From Ferroglobus sp. (GTDB lineage: Archaea > Halobacteriota > Archaeoglobi > Archaeoglobales > Archaeoglobaceae), in contig WAQS01000213.1 in NCBI GenBank assembly GCA_015520115.1, forward strand, positions 1 to 6,800: a DNA stretch of 6,800 nt, read 5' to 3'. The notes beneath the pieces were generated by a model. It searched no databases and had not been told where the DNA came from. It saw only the letters and a program-made list of their open reading frames with translations. Positions 1 to 5,744 of the stretch are shown here, in pieces; the stretch's first letter is position 1; each line of letters starts with the position of its first letter. Made by a program: the position numbers and the translations under genes.

Positions 1-1
1 G

Positions 2-880
2 GGTTCTGCTTTGTGCTTTGCCACTAAGCTATTCGATCTGAAGTGTACGGTTTACATGGTTAAGGTCAGCTACCATCAAAAACCCTACAGGAGAATTCTG
101 ATGGAGACTTGGGGAGGAGAGGTAATTCCTTCTCCAAGCGACAGAACGGAGAGCGGAAGGAAAGTACTTGAGAGAGATCCGGACAACCCGGGAAGTTTGG
201 GAATCGCTATAAGTGAGGCAATTGAGGACGCTGCAAAGCATGAGGACACGAAGTACAGTCTCGGGAGTGTTTTAAACCATGTTCTTCTCCACCAGACGAT
301 AATCGGGCTTGAAGCGAAAAAGCAGCTTGAAAGCATAGGTGAGGAGCCAGATATAATAGTTGGCTGCGTTGGAGGAGGAAGCAACTTTGCCGGGCTAAGC
401 TATCCTTTTGTGAAAAATGTTGAGAGGAGAGGGATGAAGATAATAGCCGTAGAGCCAGCTGCATGCCCGACTTTAACGAAGGGGGAATACAGATACGACT
501 TTGGAGATACAGCTGGACTGACACCTTTGCTGAAGATGTACACCCTCGGACACGAGTTTATACCTCCGCCGATTCACGCTGGAGGGTTGAGATATCACGG
601 AGACGCTCCTACCTTGTGCATTCTCGTTAAAAACGGATTGGTTGAAGCGAGAGCCGTCAAGCAAATTCCCACCTTCGAGGCTGGATTGATATTTGCGAGA
701 ACGGAGGGAATAGTTCCTGCTCCTGAAACCAACCATGCAATAAGGGTTGTAATCGACGAAGCCATCAAAGCGAGGGAGGAGAACGAGGAGAAGGTCATCC
801 TGTTTGGATTTAGCGGACACGGTTTGCTTGATTTGAAAGCGTACGACGATTTTCTGAGTGGAAAGCTTCAGGATGTGTGA
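2..880 (+). CDS. trpB2: TrpB2-type tryptophan synthase beta chain (5' end outside window)
   Basis: This is the C-terminal part of a PLP-dependent tryptophan synthase beta chain of the TrpB2 (TrpB-like) class, which joins indole to serine to give tryptophan in the cytoplasm. The frame is open from the left edge (G-S-A-L-C-F-A), so the TTG at 11 is not a real start. TrpB2 proteins usually have about 430 residues, so roughly 293 are visible and the PLP-binding lysine lies upstream. Visible family features are the phosphate-binding loop [12 protein letters not shown] (362-397), the block [20 protein letters not shown] (487-546), HAGGLRYHG (about 575-601) and the C-terminal SGHG (812-823). The block [15 protein letters not shown] is typical of TrpB2 rather than of TrpB1, the partner of TrpA. 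Known for the family: TrpB2 does not form the classical TrpA-TrpB1 complex and may salvage indole. Whether a trpB1 exists elsewhere cannot be seen. No trp gene adjoins it on the right. Confidence 0.93.
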   Translation, partial: GSALCFATKLFDLKCTVYMVKVSYHQKPYRRILMETWGGEVIPSPSDRTESGRKVLERDPDNPGSLGIAISEAIEDAAKHEDTKYSLGSVLNHVLLHQTIIGLEAKKQLESIGEEPDIIVGCVGGGSNFAGLSYPFVKNVERRGMKIIAVEPAACPTLTKGEYRYDFGDTAGLTPLLKMYTLGHEFIPPPIHAGGLRYHGDAPTLCILVKNGLVEARAVKQIPTFEAGLIFARTEGIVPAPETNHAIRVVIDEAIKAREENEEKVILFGFSGHGLLDLKAYDDFLSGKLQDV

Positions 881-894
881 TAAAATTTCAAAAA

Positions 895-902
895 TTTAAT
901 AT
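895..902 (+). promoter_or_regulatory. TATA box of ftr, with Shine-Dalgarno at 925-929
   Basis: TTTAATAT lies about 34-41 nt before the ftr ATG, which would put the transcript start near 925-930. A GGTGG at 925-929 sits six bases before the ATG and can serve as ribosome binding site, so the predicted leader is very short. The run of six T at 917-922 follows the trpB2 stop and could end that transcript. The exact transcript start is inferred. Confidence 0.5.
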
Positions 903-916
903 CCTTTCAAACCAAC

Positions 917-922
917 TTTTTT
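917..922 (+). terminator. Oligo-T stop signal after trpB2
   Basis: A run of six T lies 37 bases after the trpB2 stop codon, with no stem-loop in front of it. Archaeal RNA polymerase can stop on T-runs alone, so this is a plausible terminator. It also overlaps the ftr promoter region, so its use is uncertain. Confidence 0.3.
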
Positions 923-935
923 CGGGTGGTTTTAA

Positions 936-1829
936 ATGAAAGTGAATGGTGTTGAAGTGGAAGAGACGTATGCGGAGGCTTTTGACATAAAGGTTGCGAG
1001 GGTTTTGATAACTGCCTACGACTACTACTGGGCTTACGTAGCTGCTAATGAAGCAACGGGCTTCGGAACTTCGGTAATAATGTGCCCGGCTGAGGCGGGA
1101 ATTGAGAAGAAAGCTTTGCCGAGCGAAACTCCAGACGGAAGACCGGGGTACTACATCCAAATCTGCCACATGAGCAAGAAAGGTTTGGAAGAGCAACTAT
1201 TGGCGAGGCTCGGGCAGTGCGTGTTGACGGCTCCCACAACAGCTGTCTTCAACGGATTGCCAGATGCTGAGGAGAAGTTTGACACTGGCAACAAACTCCG
1301 CTTCTTCGGAGACGGCTACGAGAAGCAGGTAGACCTCTACGGCAGAAAAATGTGGGCTGTACCGATGATGGAAGGAGACTTTTTGATCGAGAACGAGATT
1401 GGCTACGTGAACGGAATTGCCGGAGGTAACTTCTTCATCTTCGGCGAAACTCAGCCTTCAGCTTTGGCTGCTGCAAAAGCTGCGGTAGATGCCATTTTTG
1501 AGGTTGAGGGAGTTATAACTCCCTTCCCCGGAGGAATTGTAGCATCTGGATCAAAAGTTGGAGCGAACAAGTACAAGTTCCTGAAAGCTTCAACGAACGA
1601 AAAATTCGCACCAAGTATAAGGGAGCAAGTTCCGGATACGCAGATTCCGGAGGGAGTTAAGGCGGTATACGAGATCGTCATAAACGGAATTAGCGTTGAT
1701 GCTGTGAAAGAGGCTATGAAAGTTGGAATCGAAGCTGCTACGAAGATTCCGGGAGTTGTAAAAATAACTGCAGGAAACTACGGTGGAAAGCTTGGAAAGC
1801 ACCTCATTTACTTAAACGAACTCTTCTAA
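936..1829 (+). CDS. ftr: Formylmethanofuran--tetrahydromethanopterin N-formyltransferase
   Basis: This 297-residue protein is Ftr (EC 2.3.1.101). It moves the formyl group between formylmethanofuran and tetrahydromethanopterin in the cytoplasmic C1 pathway. In methanogens the pathway runs toward methane, while Archaeoglobales use it in the reductive or oxidative acetyl-CoA pathway. Length is exactly typical. Recognisable blocks are FGTSVIMCPAEAGIE (43-57), ETPDGRPGYYIQICHMSKKG (64-83), PMMEGDFLIENEIGYVNGIA (143-162), GNFFIFGETQPSALAAAKAA (164-183), PFPGGIVASGSKVGANKYKF (196-215) and NYGGKLGKH near the end. Glu246 in VYEIVING probably matches the active-site glutamate described for the Methanopyrus enzyme. 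The sequence reads very close to the Archaeoglobus fulgidus form as I remember it. The ATG at 936 is supported by GGTGG at 925-929 and a TATA box at 895-902. It is probably transcribed alone, since neither neighbour belongs to the pathway. Nothing in it looks damaged. Confidence 0.97.
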   Translation: MKVNGVEVEETYAEAFDIKVARVLITAYDYYWAYVAANEATGFGTSVIMCPAEAGIEKKALPSETPDGRPGYYIQICHMSKKGLEEQLLARLGQCVLTAPTTAVFNGLPDAEEKFDTGNKLRFFGDGYEKQVDLYGRKMWAVPMMEGDFLIENEIGYVNGIAGGNFFIFGETQPSALAAAKAAVDAIFEVEGVITPFPGGIVASGSKVGANKYKFLKASTNEKFAPSIREQVPDTQIPEGVKAVYEIVINGISVDAVKEAMKVGIEAATKIPGVVKITAGNYGGKLGKHLIYLNELF

Positions 1830-1838
1830 ATTTTTTAA
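1829..1838. terminator. Shared T/A-rich terminator between convergent genes
   Basis: The ftr stop (TAA, 1827-1829) and the stop of the small minus-strand gene (1835-1837) are five bases apart. Between them lies ATTTTTTAA with six consecutive T on the plus strand, suited to ending ftr transcription. On the minus strand the signal is weaker. Confidence 0.4.
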
Positions 1839-2035
1839 CACTCGTTTCTGCACGTTTTTATCCCTAAAATTTTGTAAAGAAGACAGAAACCAGTAACTCC
1901 GGTAAACATCAGAGCGATCCCCAAGACGACGAGTAACATTCCGTGCGGAAGGTAGTTTGTTGCTCCGGCTATCAGCAAAAAAGCTCCTACGATCAACCTT
2001 GCGATTCTATCCATTAAGCCCTCGTTTCTTTCCAC
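1835..2035 (-). CDS. Small DUF2892-type membrane protein
   Basis: This small integral membrane protein has two predicted helices and belongs to the DUF2892 type (also found as the C-terminal domain of YgaP-like rhodaneses). Typical features are the start NEGLMDRIARLIVG, a first helix in ARLIVGAFLLIAGA, a second helix around MLLVVLGIALMFTGV, and the ending GFCLLYKILGIKT. The family usually has C-P-L-Y-K where this has C-L-L-Y-K. I prefer the GTG at 2035 (66 residues), because AAAGGTG stands a suitable six bases before it. The in-frame GTG at 2044 (69 residues) has no Shine-Dalgarno, and an ATG at 2058 is out of frame. The function of the stand-alone proteins is not established. The cysteines (GFC and the final CRNEC) are notable but no metal site is certain. 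The gene is convergent with ftr and separated by 156 bases from the hydrolase gene upstream. Confidence 0.82.
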   Translation of the reverse strand: MERNEGLMDRIARLIVGAFLLIAGATNYLPHGMLLVVLGIALMFTGVTGFCLLYKILGIKTCRNEC

Positions 2036-2200
2036 GTTTGACACCTTTTTGTTTTCATGTTACAAACGTCGAAGCTCTGCGTAGTTGGCAAAGGTGTTGG
2101 TAGATTTGGAGCAGAAAAATCTTCGCTTTCTGTTTAAACAAGCTGAAATTAGCTAAAGCGATGCTGAATTCATCGAAAGGTGTTTGAAGGTTGGAGCGGA

Positions 2201-2968
2201 TCATCTTCTCTTCTCTCTGCTCACTTCTTTTAAAAACTCCTCAAGAGCTTTGTTGAACTCTTCGGGCTTTTCTATCATGACCATGTGGCTCGCTCCTTTT
2301 ATCACAACAAGCTTCGAATTTGGTATATGTTTGTGAAAGAATTCAGCGTACTTAACTGGAGTTAGTCTGTCCTTTTCTCCGACAACGATCAACGTCGGTA
2401 CGTTAATTTTTATCTTCCCGTTTTTGTAATCTTCAAGCAAATCGAACTTGTCGCACAGAGACAGGTCGAGGTGAAGAACCTCGGTTCTTTCAAGAAACTC
2501 CCTCTTCTTTTTCTCGTATTCTTCTCCCTTTTCAGCGAATCCCATTTCAAGAATAAGTTCAACAGCCTTTTCCGGATTTTTCTTCAATCCCTCAAGGATG
2601 TCGGGAAGAACCCTCAATCTCGCTCCCGTCCCGACGAGAACTAAGCCTTTGCAGACTTCTGGGTTATTAAGGTAAACCTTTTGCACAACAGCTCCACCCA
2701 AACTGTGACCGACTAAAACTGCCTTTTTCATGGTCTTTTTTACGGCCTCACCAACATAGTAAGCGTAATCATCCACGGATTTGACTTCAACTTTCTCGCT
2801 CTTTCCATGGTTTGGTAAATCGATAGCGTATCCTCCGACCTCTTCAAGTTGCTTTTCCCATTGCAAAGCATCACTCCCGGAGCTGTGAACGTAAAAAACG
2901 TCTCTCTCCTTACCCTTCAGAATTGAAATTCTAATGCCATCTACCTCAACGAACAACCTCTCAAGCAT
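2201..2968 (-). CDS. Alpha/beta hydrolase (esterase-like)
   Basis: This 255-residue cytoplasmic protein of the alpha/beta hydrolase fold has no signal peptide. The catalytic triad is complete: nucleophile Ser89 in GHSLGG (87-92), Asp200 in GEKD (197-200) and His228 in GASHM (225-229). An HSSGS at 28-32 occupies the oxyanion-loop position usually written HGxG. DLPNHGKS (50-57) matches the conserved turn after strand 4. Residues about 119-185 form the Lys/Glu-rich helical cap. The fold covers esterases, thioesterases, C-C hydrolases and haloperoxidase-like enzymes, and the substrate cannot be named from sequence. It lies 56 bases downstream of the AtoE-type transporter gene on the same strand. 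A role in releasing or using short-chain acyl compounds is possible, but its own promoter argues against strict co-transcription. No Shine-Dalgarno precedes the ATG at 2968, and a TATA box 22-29 bases upstream suggests a leaderless transcript. Confidence 0.88.
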   Translation of the reverse strand: MLERLFVEVDGIRISILKGKERDVFYVHSSGSDALQWEKQLEEVGGYAIDLPNHGKSEKVEVKSVDDYAYYVGEAVKKTMKKAVLVGHSLGGAVVQKVYLNNPEVCKGLVLVGTGARLRVLPDILEGLKKNPEKAVELILEMGFAEKGEEYEKKKREFLERTEVLHLDLSLCDKFDLLEDYKNGKIKINVPTLIVVGEKDRLTPVKYAEFFHKHIPNSKLVVIKGASHMVMIEKPEEFNKALEEFLKEVSREKRR

Positions 2969-2989
2969 GAAAAATTGTTGACTTGAGCG

Positions 2990-2997
2990 AATAAATA
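2990..2997 (-). promoter_or_regulatory. TATA box of the hydrolase gene (leaderless)
   Basis: On the minus strand the sequence reads TATTTATT, ending 21 bases before the ATG at 2968. Archaeal transcription begins about 22-27 bases after the box, so the transcript should begin at or next to the start codon. That agrees with the missing Shine-Dalgarno. Confidence 0.5.
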
Positions 2998-3002
2998 CGT
3001 TT

Positions 3003-3020
3003 GGAAATAAAAATGAAAAA
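3003..3020 (-). terminator. Oligo-T terminator after the transporter gene
   Basis: Read on the minus strand, two runs of five T within 18 bases begin five bases after the transporter stop codon (3025-3027). No stem-loop is present. T-runs of this kind are the usual intrinsic termination signals of archaea. The position would partly isolate the transporter transcript from the hydrolase gene. Confidence 0.45.
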
Positions 3021-3024
3021 GTGT

Positions 3025-4395
3025 TCAGTAGGGTATGAAGGTTAGAGCTAAGGCGTAGAATACTGCAGCAAACAGCATCAGAGTTATGCAGTAGCCGAAG
3101 ACATCTCTTGCTCTAACGGCGCAGATTCCAAGAAGAGGAATCGCCCAGAACGGCTGGAAAAGGTTCGTCCACTGGTCTCCGGCTCCGTAAGCTATTATGG
3201 CTTTACCTATCGGAACTCCAAGCTCCATTGCAGCTCTTGAGATAGTTTCACCTATAACAGCCCACTCTCCACCCCCAGAGGGAACGAAGAGGTTGACGAG
3301 TCCAGCCACAAGCCACGCAACCACTGGAAAAGTTGTAGGAGTTGAGATTCCTATGAGCCAGTTTGCCATTATTTTTCCGAGTCCGGAGAATTTTATCATT
3401 CCCATTATACCTGCGTAAAACGGAAACTGTAAAACGATGCCCGCTGCTGAAGGAACTGCTGAGTAGAATGCTTTCAGGTAGCGAATTGGTCGTAAGTATA
3501 ACAGAAGACCGACGAAGAGGAAGGTGAAGTTAACTATGTTCAGATCGAGCCCCTTTTTCTGAACGCCGAAGTGGTGAAAGATGTAAAATATGCCCATTAA
3601 AGCCAGCAAAATGCCGATTATCACGCTGTTCTCTATTTTATCGGCTAACGTTTTAAATTCCACTTTCTCCTCCTTTCTCTCCTCCTCAAGTAAGTGAGGG
3701 GCGTATTGCTCTATTCCTCTGCATGCCTTCGGATCTGAAGGGGAAATCGCATACATAACCCCGACAACGAACACAATGGACAGAAGACTCAGAGCGAGGG
3801 AGTAGCCGGAGAATATAGTTTCACTCGTTGGAACGATGCCGATTAAATCCTGAAGGAAGTGACCTTCCGTTGCCGAAAGTAGGGGAGCCGAAGCTGACAG
3901 CCCCCAGTGCCAGATCATCCCAAGTCCCGTGTAGCCTGCGGTAACTATTGCTGGATAATGAACAGGAATCCCCCTAAAATATGCCTGCCTACCCACTTCT
4001 CTCGCCAGCAGAGCTCCAACTATCAACCCGAGTCCCCAGTTTATCCAAGAGAAGATCATTGCGAAGAAAGCTACAAGGGCTGCAGCTTGCTTTCCATTTT
4101 TGGGAAGCGAAGCAAGCTTGACGAGCATTTTGTGCACAGCTGGATGGTAGGCTAAAGCGTAGCCAGTAACTAAAATCAAAACCATCTGCATCGCAAATGT
4201 AAGGAGGGTCCAGAAACCTTTGTACCAGTACAAAACCATGTCCACCGGAGACTGCTTCGCTATAACTATTCCCATGATGTAGCTGATGAAGGTCAGAATG
4301 ACGGCGAAGAGAAAGGGGTCTGGCATCCATTTTTCGACGCTCGCTGAAATTCTGTAGCCGATTCTTTCCAAGGTGCTGATCCTATACTCCTCCAT
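3025..4395 (-). CDS. atoE: Short-chain fatty acid transporter, AtoE family
   Basis: This 456-residue polytopic membrane protein belongs to the AtoE family, thought to carry short-chain fatty acids such as acetoacetate and butyrate across the cytoplasmic membrane. I recognise WMPDPFLFAVILTF (23-36), GFWTLLTFAMQMVLILVTGY (60-79), SWINWGLGLIVGALLAREV (116-134), LQFPFYAGIMGMI (322-334), NLFVPSGGGEWAVIG (368-382), GDQWTNLFQPFWAIPLL (406-422) and RDVFGYCIT (430-438). These are closely parallel to E. coli AtoE, which is about 440 residues long. About 11-12 membrane segments can be placed, with a charged loop LLEEERKEEKVEFK at 235-248. No signal peptide is expected. The ATG at 4395 lacks a Shine-Dalgarno. 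An A/T-rich TATA-like tract starts 17 bases upstream, so a leaderless transcript is likely. Archaeoglobales can oxidise fatty acids, which suits an uptake role, but substrate and direction are inferred. The alpha/beta hydrolase lies next downstream. Confidence 0.93.
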   Translation of the reverse strand: MEEYRISTLERIGYRISASVEKWMPDPFLFAVILTFISYIMGIVIAKQSPVDMVLYWYKGFWTLLTFAMQMVLILVTGYALAYHPAVHKMLVKLASLPKNGKQAAALVAFFAMIFSWINWGLGLIVGALLAREVGRQAYFRGIPVHYPAIVTAGYTGLGMIWHWGLSASAPLLSATEGHFLQDLIGIVPTSETIFSGYSLALSLLSIVFVVGVMYAISPSDPKACRGIEQYAPHLLEEERKEEKVEFKTLADKIENSVIIGILLALMGIFYIFHHFGVQKKGLDLNIVNFTFLFVGLLLYLRPIRYLKAFYSAVPSAAGIVLQFPFYAGIMGMIKFSGLGKIMANWLIGISTPTTFPVVAWLVAGLVNLFVPSGGGEWAVIGETISRAAMELGVPIGKAIIAYGAGDQWTNLFQPFWAIPLLGICAVRARDVFGYCITLMLFAAVFYALALTFIPY

Positions 4396-4412
4396 AATTA
4401 ATTTTTGAAAAT

Positions 4413-4424
4413 TAAAAATAAAAA
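4413..4424 (-). promoter_or_regulatory. TATA-like tract of the transporter gene
   Basis: The minus strand reads TTTTTATTTTTA, centred about 24 bases before the ATG at 4395. The spacing fits transcription starting at or near the start codon. The tract is simple A/T sequence, so the exact box cannot be fixed. Confidence 0.4.
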
Positions 4425-4550
4425 TGTTGCGTCAAAGAAGTTTTAAACCAAAAATTTTGGAAGATAGTTGAAACTTTTCAAATCTGAGGGGCAAAAATTT
4501 GCTAAATTCTGAATTCGCTCCTAATACCTCCCGTTTTCTTCCACAAGGTA

Positions 4551-4556
4551 TTTATA
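4551..4556 (+). promoter_or_regulatory. TATA box of tRNA-Tyr
   Basis: TTTATA lies 31-36 bases before the first base of the mature tRNA, in the sequence GGTATTTATAC. This is the normal archaeal stable-RNA arrangement and implies a 5' leader of a few bases that RNase P would remove. Confidence 0.6.
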
Positions 4557-4586
4557 CAGAAAACAACTCACACATAAACTGAAGTT

Positions 4587-4686
4587 CCCGGCTTAGCTCA
4601 GTGGCAGAGCGCGGGCCTGTAGTCTGTCCTGCCGCTGGCAGGCGGCAGAGAGCCCGTGGTCCCCGGTTCAAATCCGGGAGCCGGGA
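4587..4686 (+). tRNA. tRNA-Tyr (GUA) with intron
   Basis: The cloverleaf can be folded by hand. Acceptor stem CCCGGCT (4587-4593) pairs perfectly with AGCCGGG (4679-4685), with discriminator A at 4686. D stem is GCTC/GAGC (4596-4599, 4607-4610) with G18G19 at 4603-4604. Anticodon stem is CGGGC (4612-4616) with GCCCG (4652-4656), and the anticodon GTA is at 4619-4621. T stem is CCCGG/CCGGG (4662-4666, 4674-4678) around loop TTCAAAT. The C1-G72 pair with A73 is the archaeal tyrosine identity signature and agrees with the anticodon. The mature molecule is 72 nt, and CCA is not encoded. The anticodon loop is interrupted between positions 37 and 38. A TATA box is at 4551-4556. The gene marks the border between core-type DNA on the left and a decayed, AT-richer region on the right, a common role for tRNA genes as integration sites. 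Confidence 0.95.
4623..4650 (+). other. tRNA intron, about 28 nt, canonical 37/38 position
   Basis: These bases must be removed to close a seven-base anticodon loop, C-T-G-T-A-G|A. The boundaries follow from the bulge-helix-bulge logic of archaeal splicing endonuclease. Exon CTGT (4617-4620) pairs with intron GCAG (4645-4648), leaving the 3' bulge AG|A (4649-4651) and the 5' bulge AG|T (4621-4623). Inside is a perfect six-pair hairpin, CCTGCC and GGCAGG around GCT (4628-4642). The intron-side helix of the motif is weak, so this is a relaxed form and the boundary could shift by a base. Confidence 0.8.
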
Positions 4687-4765
4687 CTACTTACTTTTGG
4701 TTCAAGTTCCATCTTTTAAACTTCTTTTCGAAAGTGGACAAGAGAAAGTTGCCACTGTGAGATTG

Positions 4766-4771
4766 TTATAT
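4766..4771 (+). promoter_or_regulatory. TATA-like box before the SAM-like domain gene
   Basis: TTATAT lies 57-62 bases before the ATG at 4828, predicting a leader of about 30 bases that would include the Shine-Dalgarno at 4816-4821. The match is short, and in a decaying gene it may no longer be used. Confidence 0.3.
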
Positions 4772-4827
4772 CATCATGACTTCAAGAGAGGGGTTGAGTT
4801 TGATATTTTCTTGATGGGGAGATCTTT

Positions 4828-5340
4828 ATGATGTTTTACACTTCGGCGAAGATTGAATCATCTCTTGAGAGCTTTAAGAGGTCTTGCTCGCCTGAGGATT
4901 ATGGGGTCGTTTACGAGTTTGCAACGGACTTGCTGAGCAATGGGTTGAGTGAAATCAGAATAGCAGGATACATTAAGTGGCTCAAAATAATTGTGAAGAC
5001 TCGTGGGAAGAAACTGACTGAGTTCGACAAGGATGATGTGAAGTACGTCATGAATCACTTCCAAATCAGATGTAACAGGGGAGAGATATCCCAAAGCACC
5101 GTGTTCGAAGTTAAGAAAACTCTGAAGAAGTTTTTCAAGTGGTATGATAAAGGGGAACTCGAAACTCTGGAAGAGATCGAAACTCCTGAGGTCAGAGAGA
5201 TACCCAAAGTTGAGGTAAAACCAGAAAGAACCCCGACGCCAGAAGAGGGACGACTGCAGTCTCTCACTGTTGACATCTCACCAAGCAGCGTAAAAGCTAA
5301 CTCAAGAGACACGATAAAGCTCAAATTAAAAGTTGATTAG
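4828..5340 (+). CDS. Integrase-type SAM-like N-domain protein, truncated
   Basis: The open frame has 170 codons. Residues about 12-107 are helical and resemble the SAM-like core-binding domain found at the N-terminus of archaeal tyrosine recombinases. Typical blocks are LLSNGLSEIRIAGYIKWLK (35-53), LTEFDKDDVKYVM (63-75) and TVFEVKKTLKKFFKWY (91-106). A Pro/Glu-rich linker follows (108-143), then SLTVDISPSSVKANSRDTIK (145-164), which looks like the first strands of a CARDB/Ig-like beta-sandwich. There is no catalytic domain and no R-H-R-Y set, so it cannot act as a recombinase. GGGGAG at 4816-4821 lies six bases before ATG 4828; ATG 4831 is an alternative. The frame ends at a TAG inside the beta domain, and protein-like sequence continues beyond it. 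I therefore read it as the surviving front of a longer decayed gene (see 5341-5668). It could still give a short DNA-binding protein. Confidence 0.6.
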   Translation: MMFYTSAKIESSLESFKRSCSPEDYGVVYEFATDLLSNGLSEIRIAGYIKWLKIIVKTRGKKLTEFDKDDVKYVMNHFQIRCNRGEISQSTVFEVKKTLKKFFKWYDKGELETLEEIETPEVREIPKVEVKPERTPTPEEGRLQSLTVDISPSSVKANSRDTIKLKLKVD

Positions 5341-5668
5341 GAACCTAAGGATTGGAAAGGAGAGGCAAATGTCAAGATAATACCTCTCCGCGATAGTCTT
5401 CAAAAAAGAGTCTGAATTACCAGAAGTCTCTCGAAAACCCCTCCTGTAGAAGTGTAGTTCAGCTACACTTTGCCAGATAACTTGCCACTGCTTGGCTCTA
5501 TGAGGCTAAGATAGTCATTGAGGCTGGAGGAGTCAAAGTTAAGAAAGCTGAGGACAGTAATTTAAATAAGAAAAAGTTAGAACAAGTAAGACTCCAAGGC
5601 TCGGAGCCGTTATTGGAGCTGTAACGCTGATCAGTGGATTGGTGTTTTACAATCGTTTTCTGCTGTAG
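5341..5668 (+). pseudogene. Decayed 3' half: beta domain and C-terminal membrane helix
   Basis: This stretch has no long open frame but reads as a broken continuation of the 4828 gene. After the TAG at 5338-5340 the same frame continues EPKDWKGEANVKIIPLRDS to a TGA at 5413-5415. Shifting frame near the six-A run at 5402-5407 gives a second frame, broken by TAA 5478-5480. This frame then reads LATAWLYEAKIVIEAGGVKV (from 5481) followed by KKAED, like the last strands of an Ig-type domain. A further shift near the five-A run at 5571-5575 gives TSKTPRLGAVIGAVTLISGL (from 5582), then VFYNRFLL and a TAG at 5666-5668. That is a clear hydrophobic helix with a short basic tail. The restored protein would have about 280 residues: SAM-like domain, linker, beta domain, membrane anchor. 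Two stops and two shifts make it a pseudogene unless there are sequencing errors. Confidence 0.6.
5450..5470. repeat. Perfect 8-bp inverted repeat inside the remnant
   Basis: AAGTGTAG (5450-5457) and CTACACTT (5463-5470) are exact inverted copies around a five-base loop TTCAG. No T-run follows, so it is not an obvious terminator. It lies in the part of the remnant that aligns worst with a beta domain, so it may mark an insertion or a deletion scar. Confidence 0.5.
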
Positions 5669-5709
5669 CTCATGGGGTCTGATTAGTCTTTTTCAAGTAA
5701 GGATAAAAA

Positions 5710-5722
5710 TTAAATAATTTAT
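5710..5722 (+). promoter_or_regulatory. TATA box of the 327-residue gene (leaderless)
   Basis: TTAAATAATTTAT is centred about 29 bases before the ATG at 5745. That spacing places the transcript start at or beside the start codon. There is no Shine-Dalgarno in the bases before the ATG, in keeping with a leaderless message. Confidence 0.55.
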
Positions 5723-5732
5723 CTGAATTAAC

Positions 5733-5744
5733 AACTAATTAGTT
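5733..5744. promoter_or_regulatory. Perfect 12-bp palindrome, candidate operator
   Basis: AACTAATTAGTT is its own reverse complement and ends on the base before ATG 5745. Because the gene appears leaderless, the palindrome covers the predicted transcription start, downstream of the TATA box. A dimeric DNA-binding protein bound here would block initiation. Autoregulation by the operon's own product is a natural guess, not shown. Confidence 0.45.

Noticed and set aside
2057..2200. Short protein-like scraps in the gap between the DUF2892 and hydrolase genes (for example VVGKGVGRFGAEKS from 2057 on, and AEFIERCLKVGADHLLF near 2163-2213).
   Set aside because: They are in different plus-strand frames, the first is only 26 codons and the second runs into the hydrolase gene on the other strand. 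They might be relics of a lost gene, but the evidence is too thin to annotate.
3197..4330. Open frames antisense to or overlapping the transporter gene (3197-3418, 3907-4155 and 3989-4330).
   Set aside because: The AtoE-family protein matches its family along its full length on the minus strand, so the others are shadows of it.
4601..4831. A 76-codon open frame on the plus strand spanning the tRNA and its spacer.
   Set aside because: It begins inside the D-loop of the tRNA and is explained by the GC-rich tRNA sequence. The peptide shows no protein-like pattern.
4828..5340. Calling this gene a functional tyrosine recombinase (integrase).
   Set aside because: Only a SAM-like N-domain is present. 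Neither the open frame nor the frames downstream show the catalytic Arg-His-Arg-Tyr residues, and the remnant ends in a membrane helix instead.
4828..5415. Pyrrolysine-type read-through of the TAG at 5338-5340.
   Set aside because: Further frameshifts and a second stop follow downstream, so ordinary gene decay explains the pattern more simply.
4749..5490. Nine-base direct repeat TTGCCACTG at 4749-4757 and 5482-5490 as ends of an inserted element.
   Set aside because: It is too short to be meaningful, the second copy is inside the decayed gene, and no flanking inverted repeats or transposase are present.
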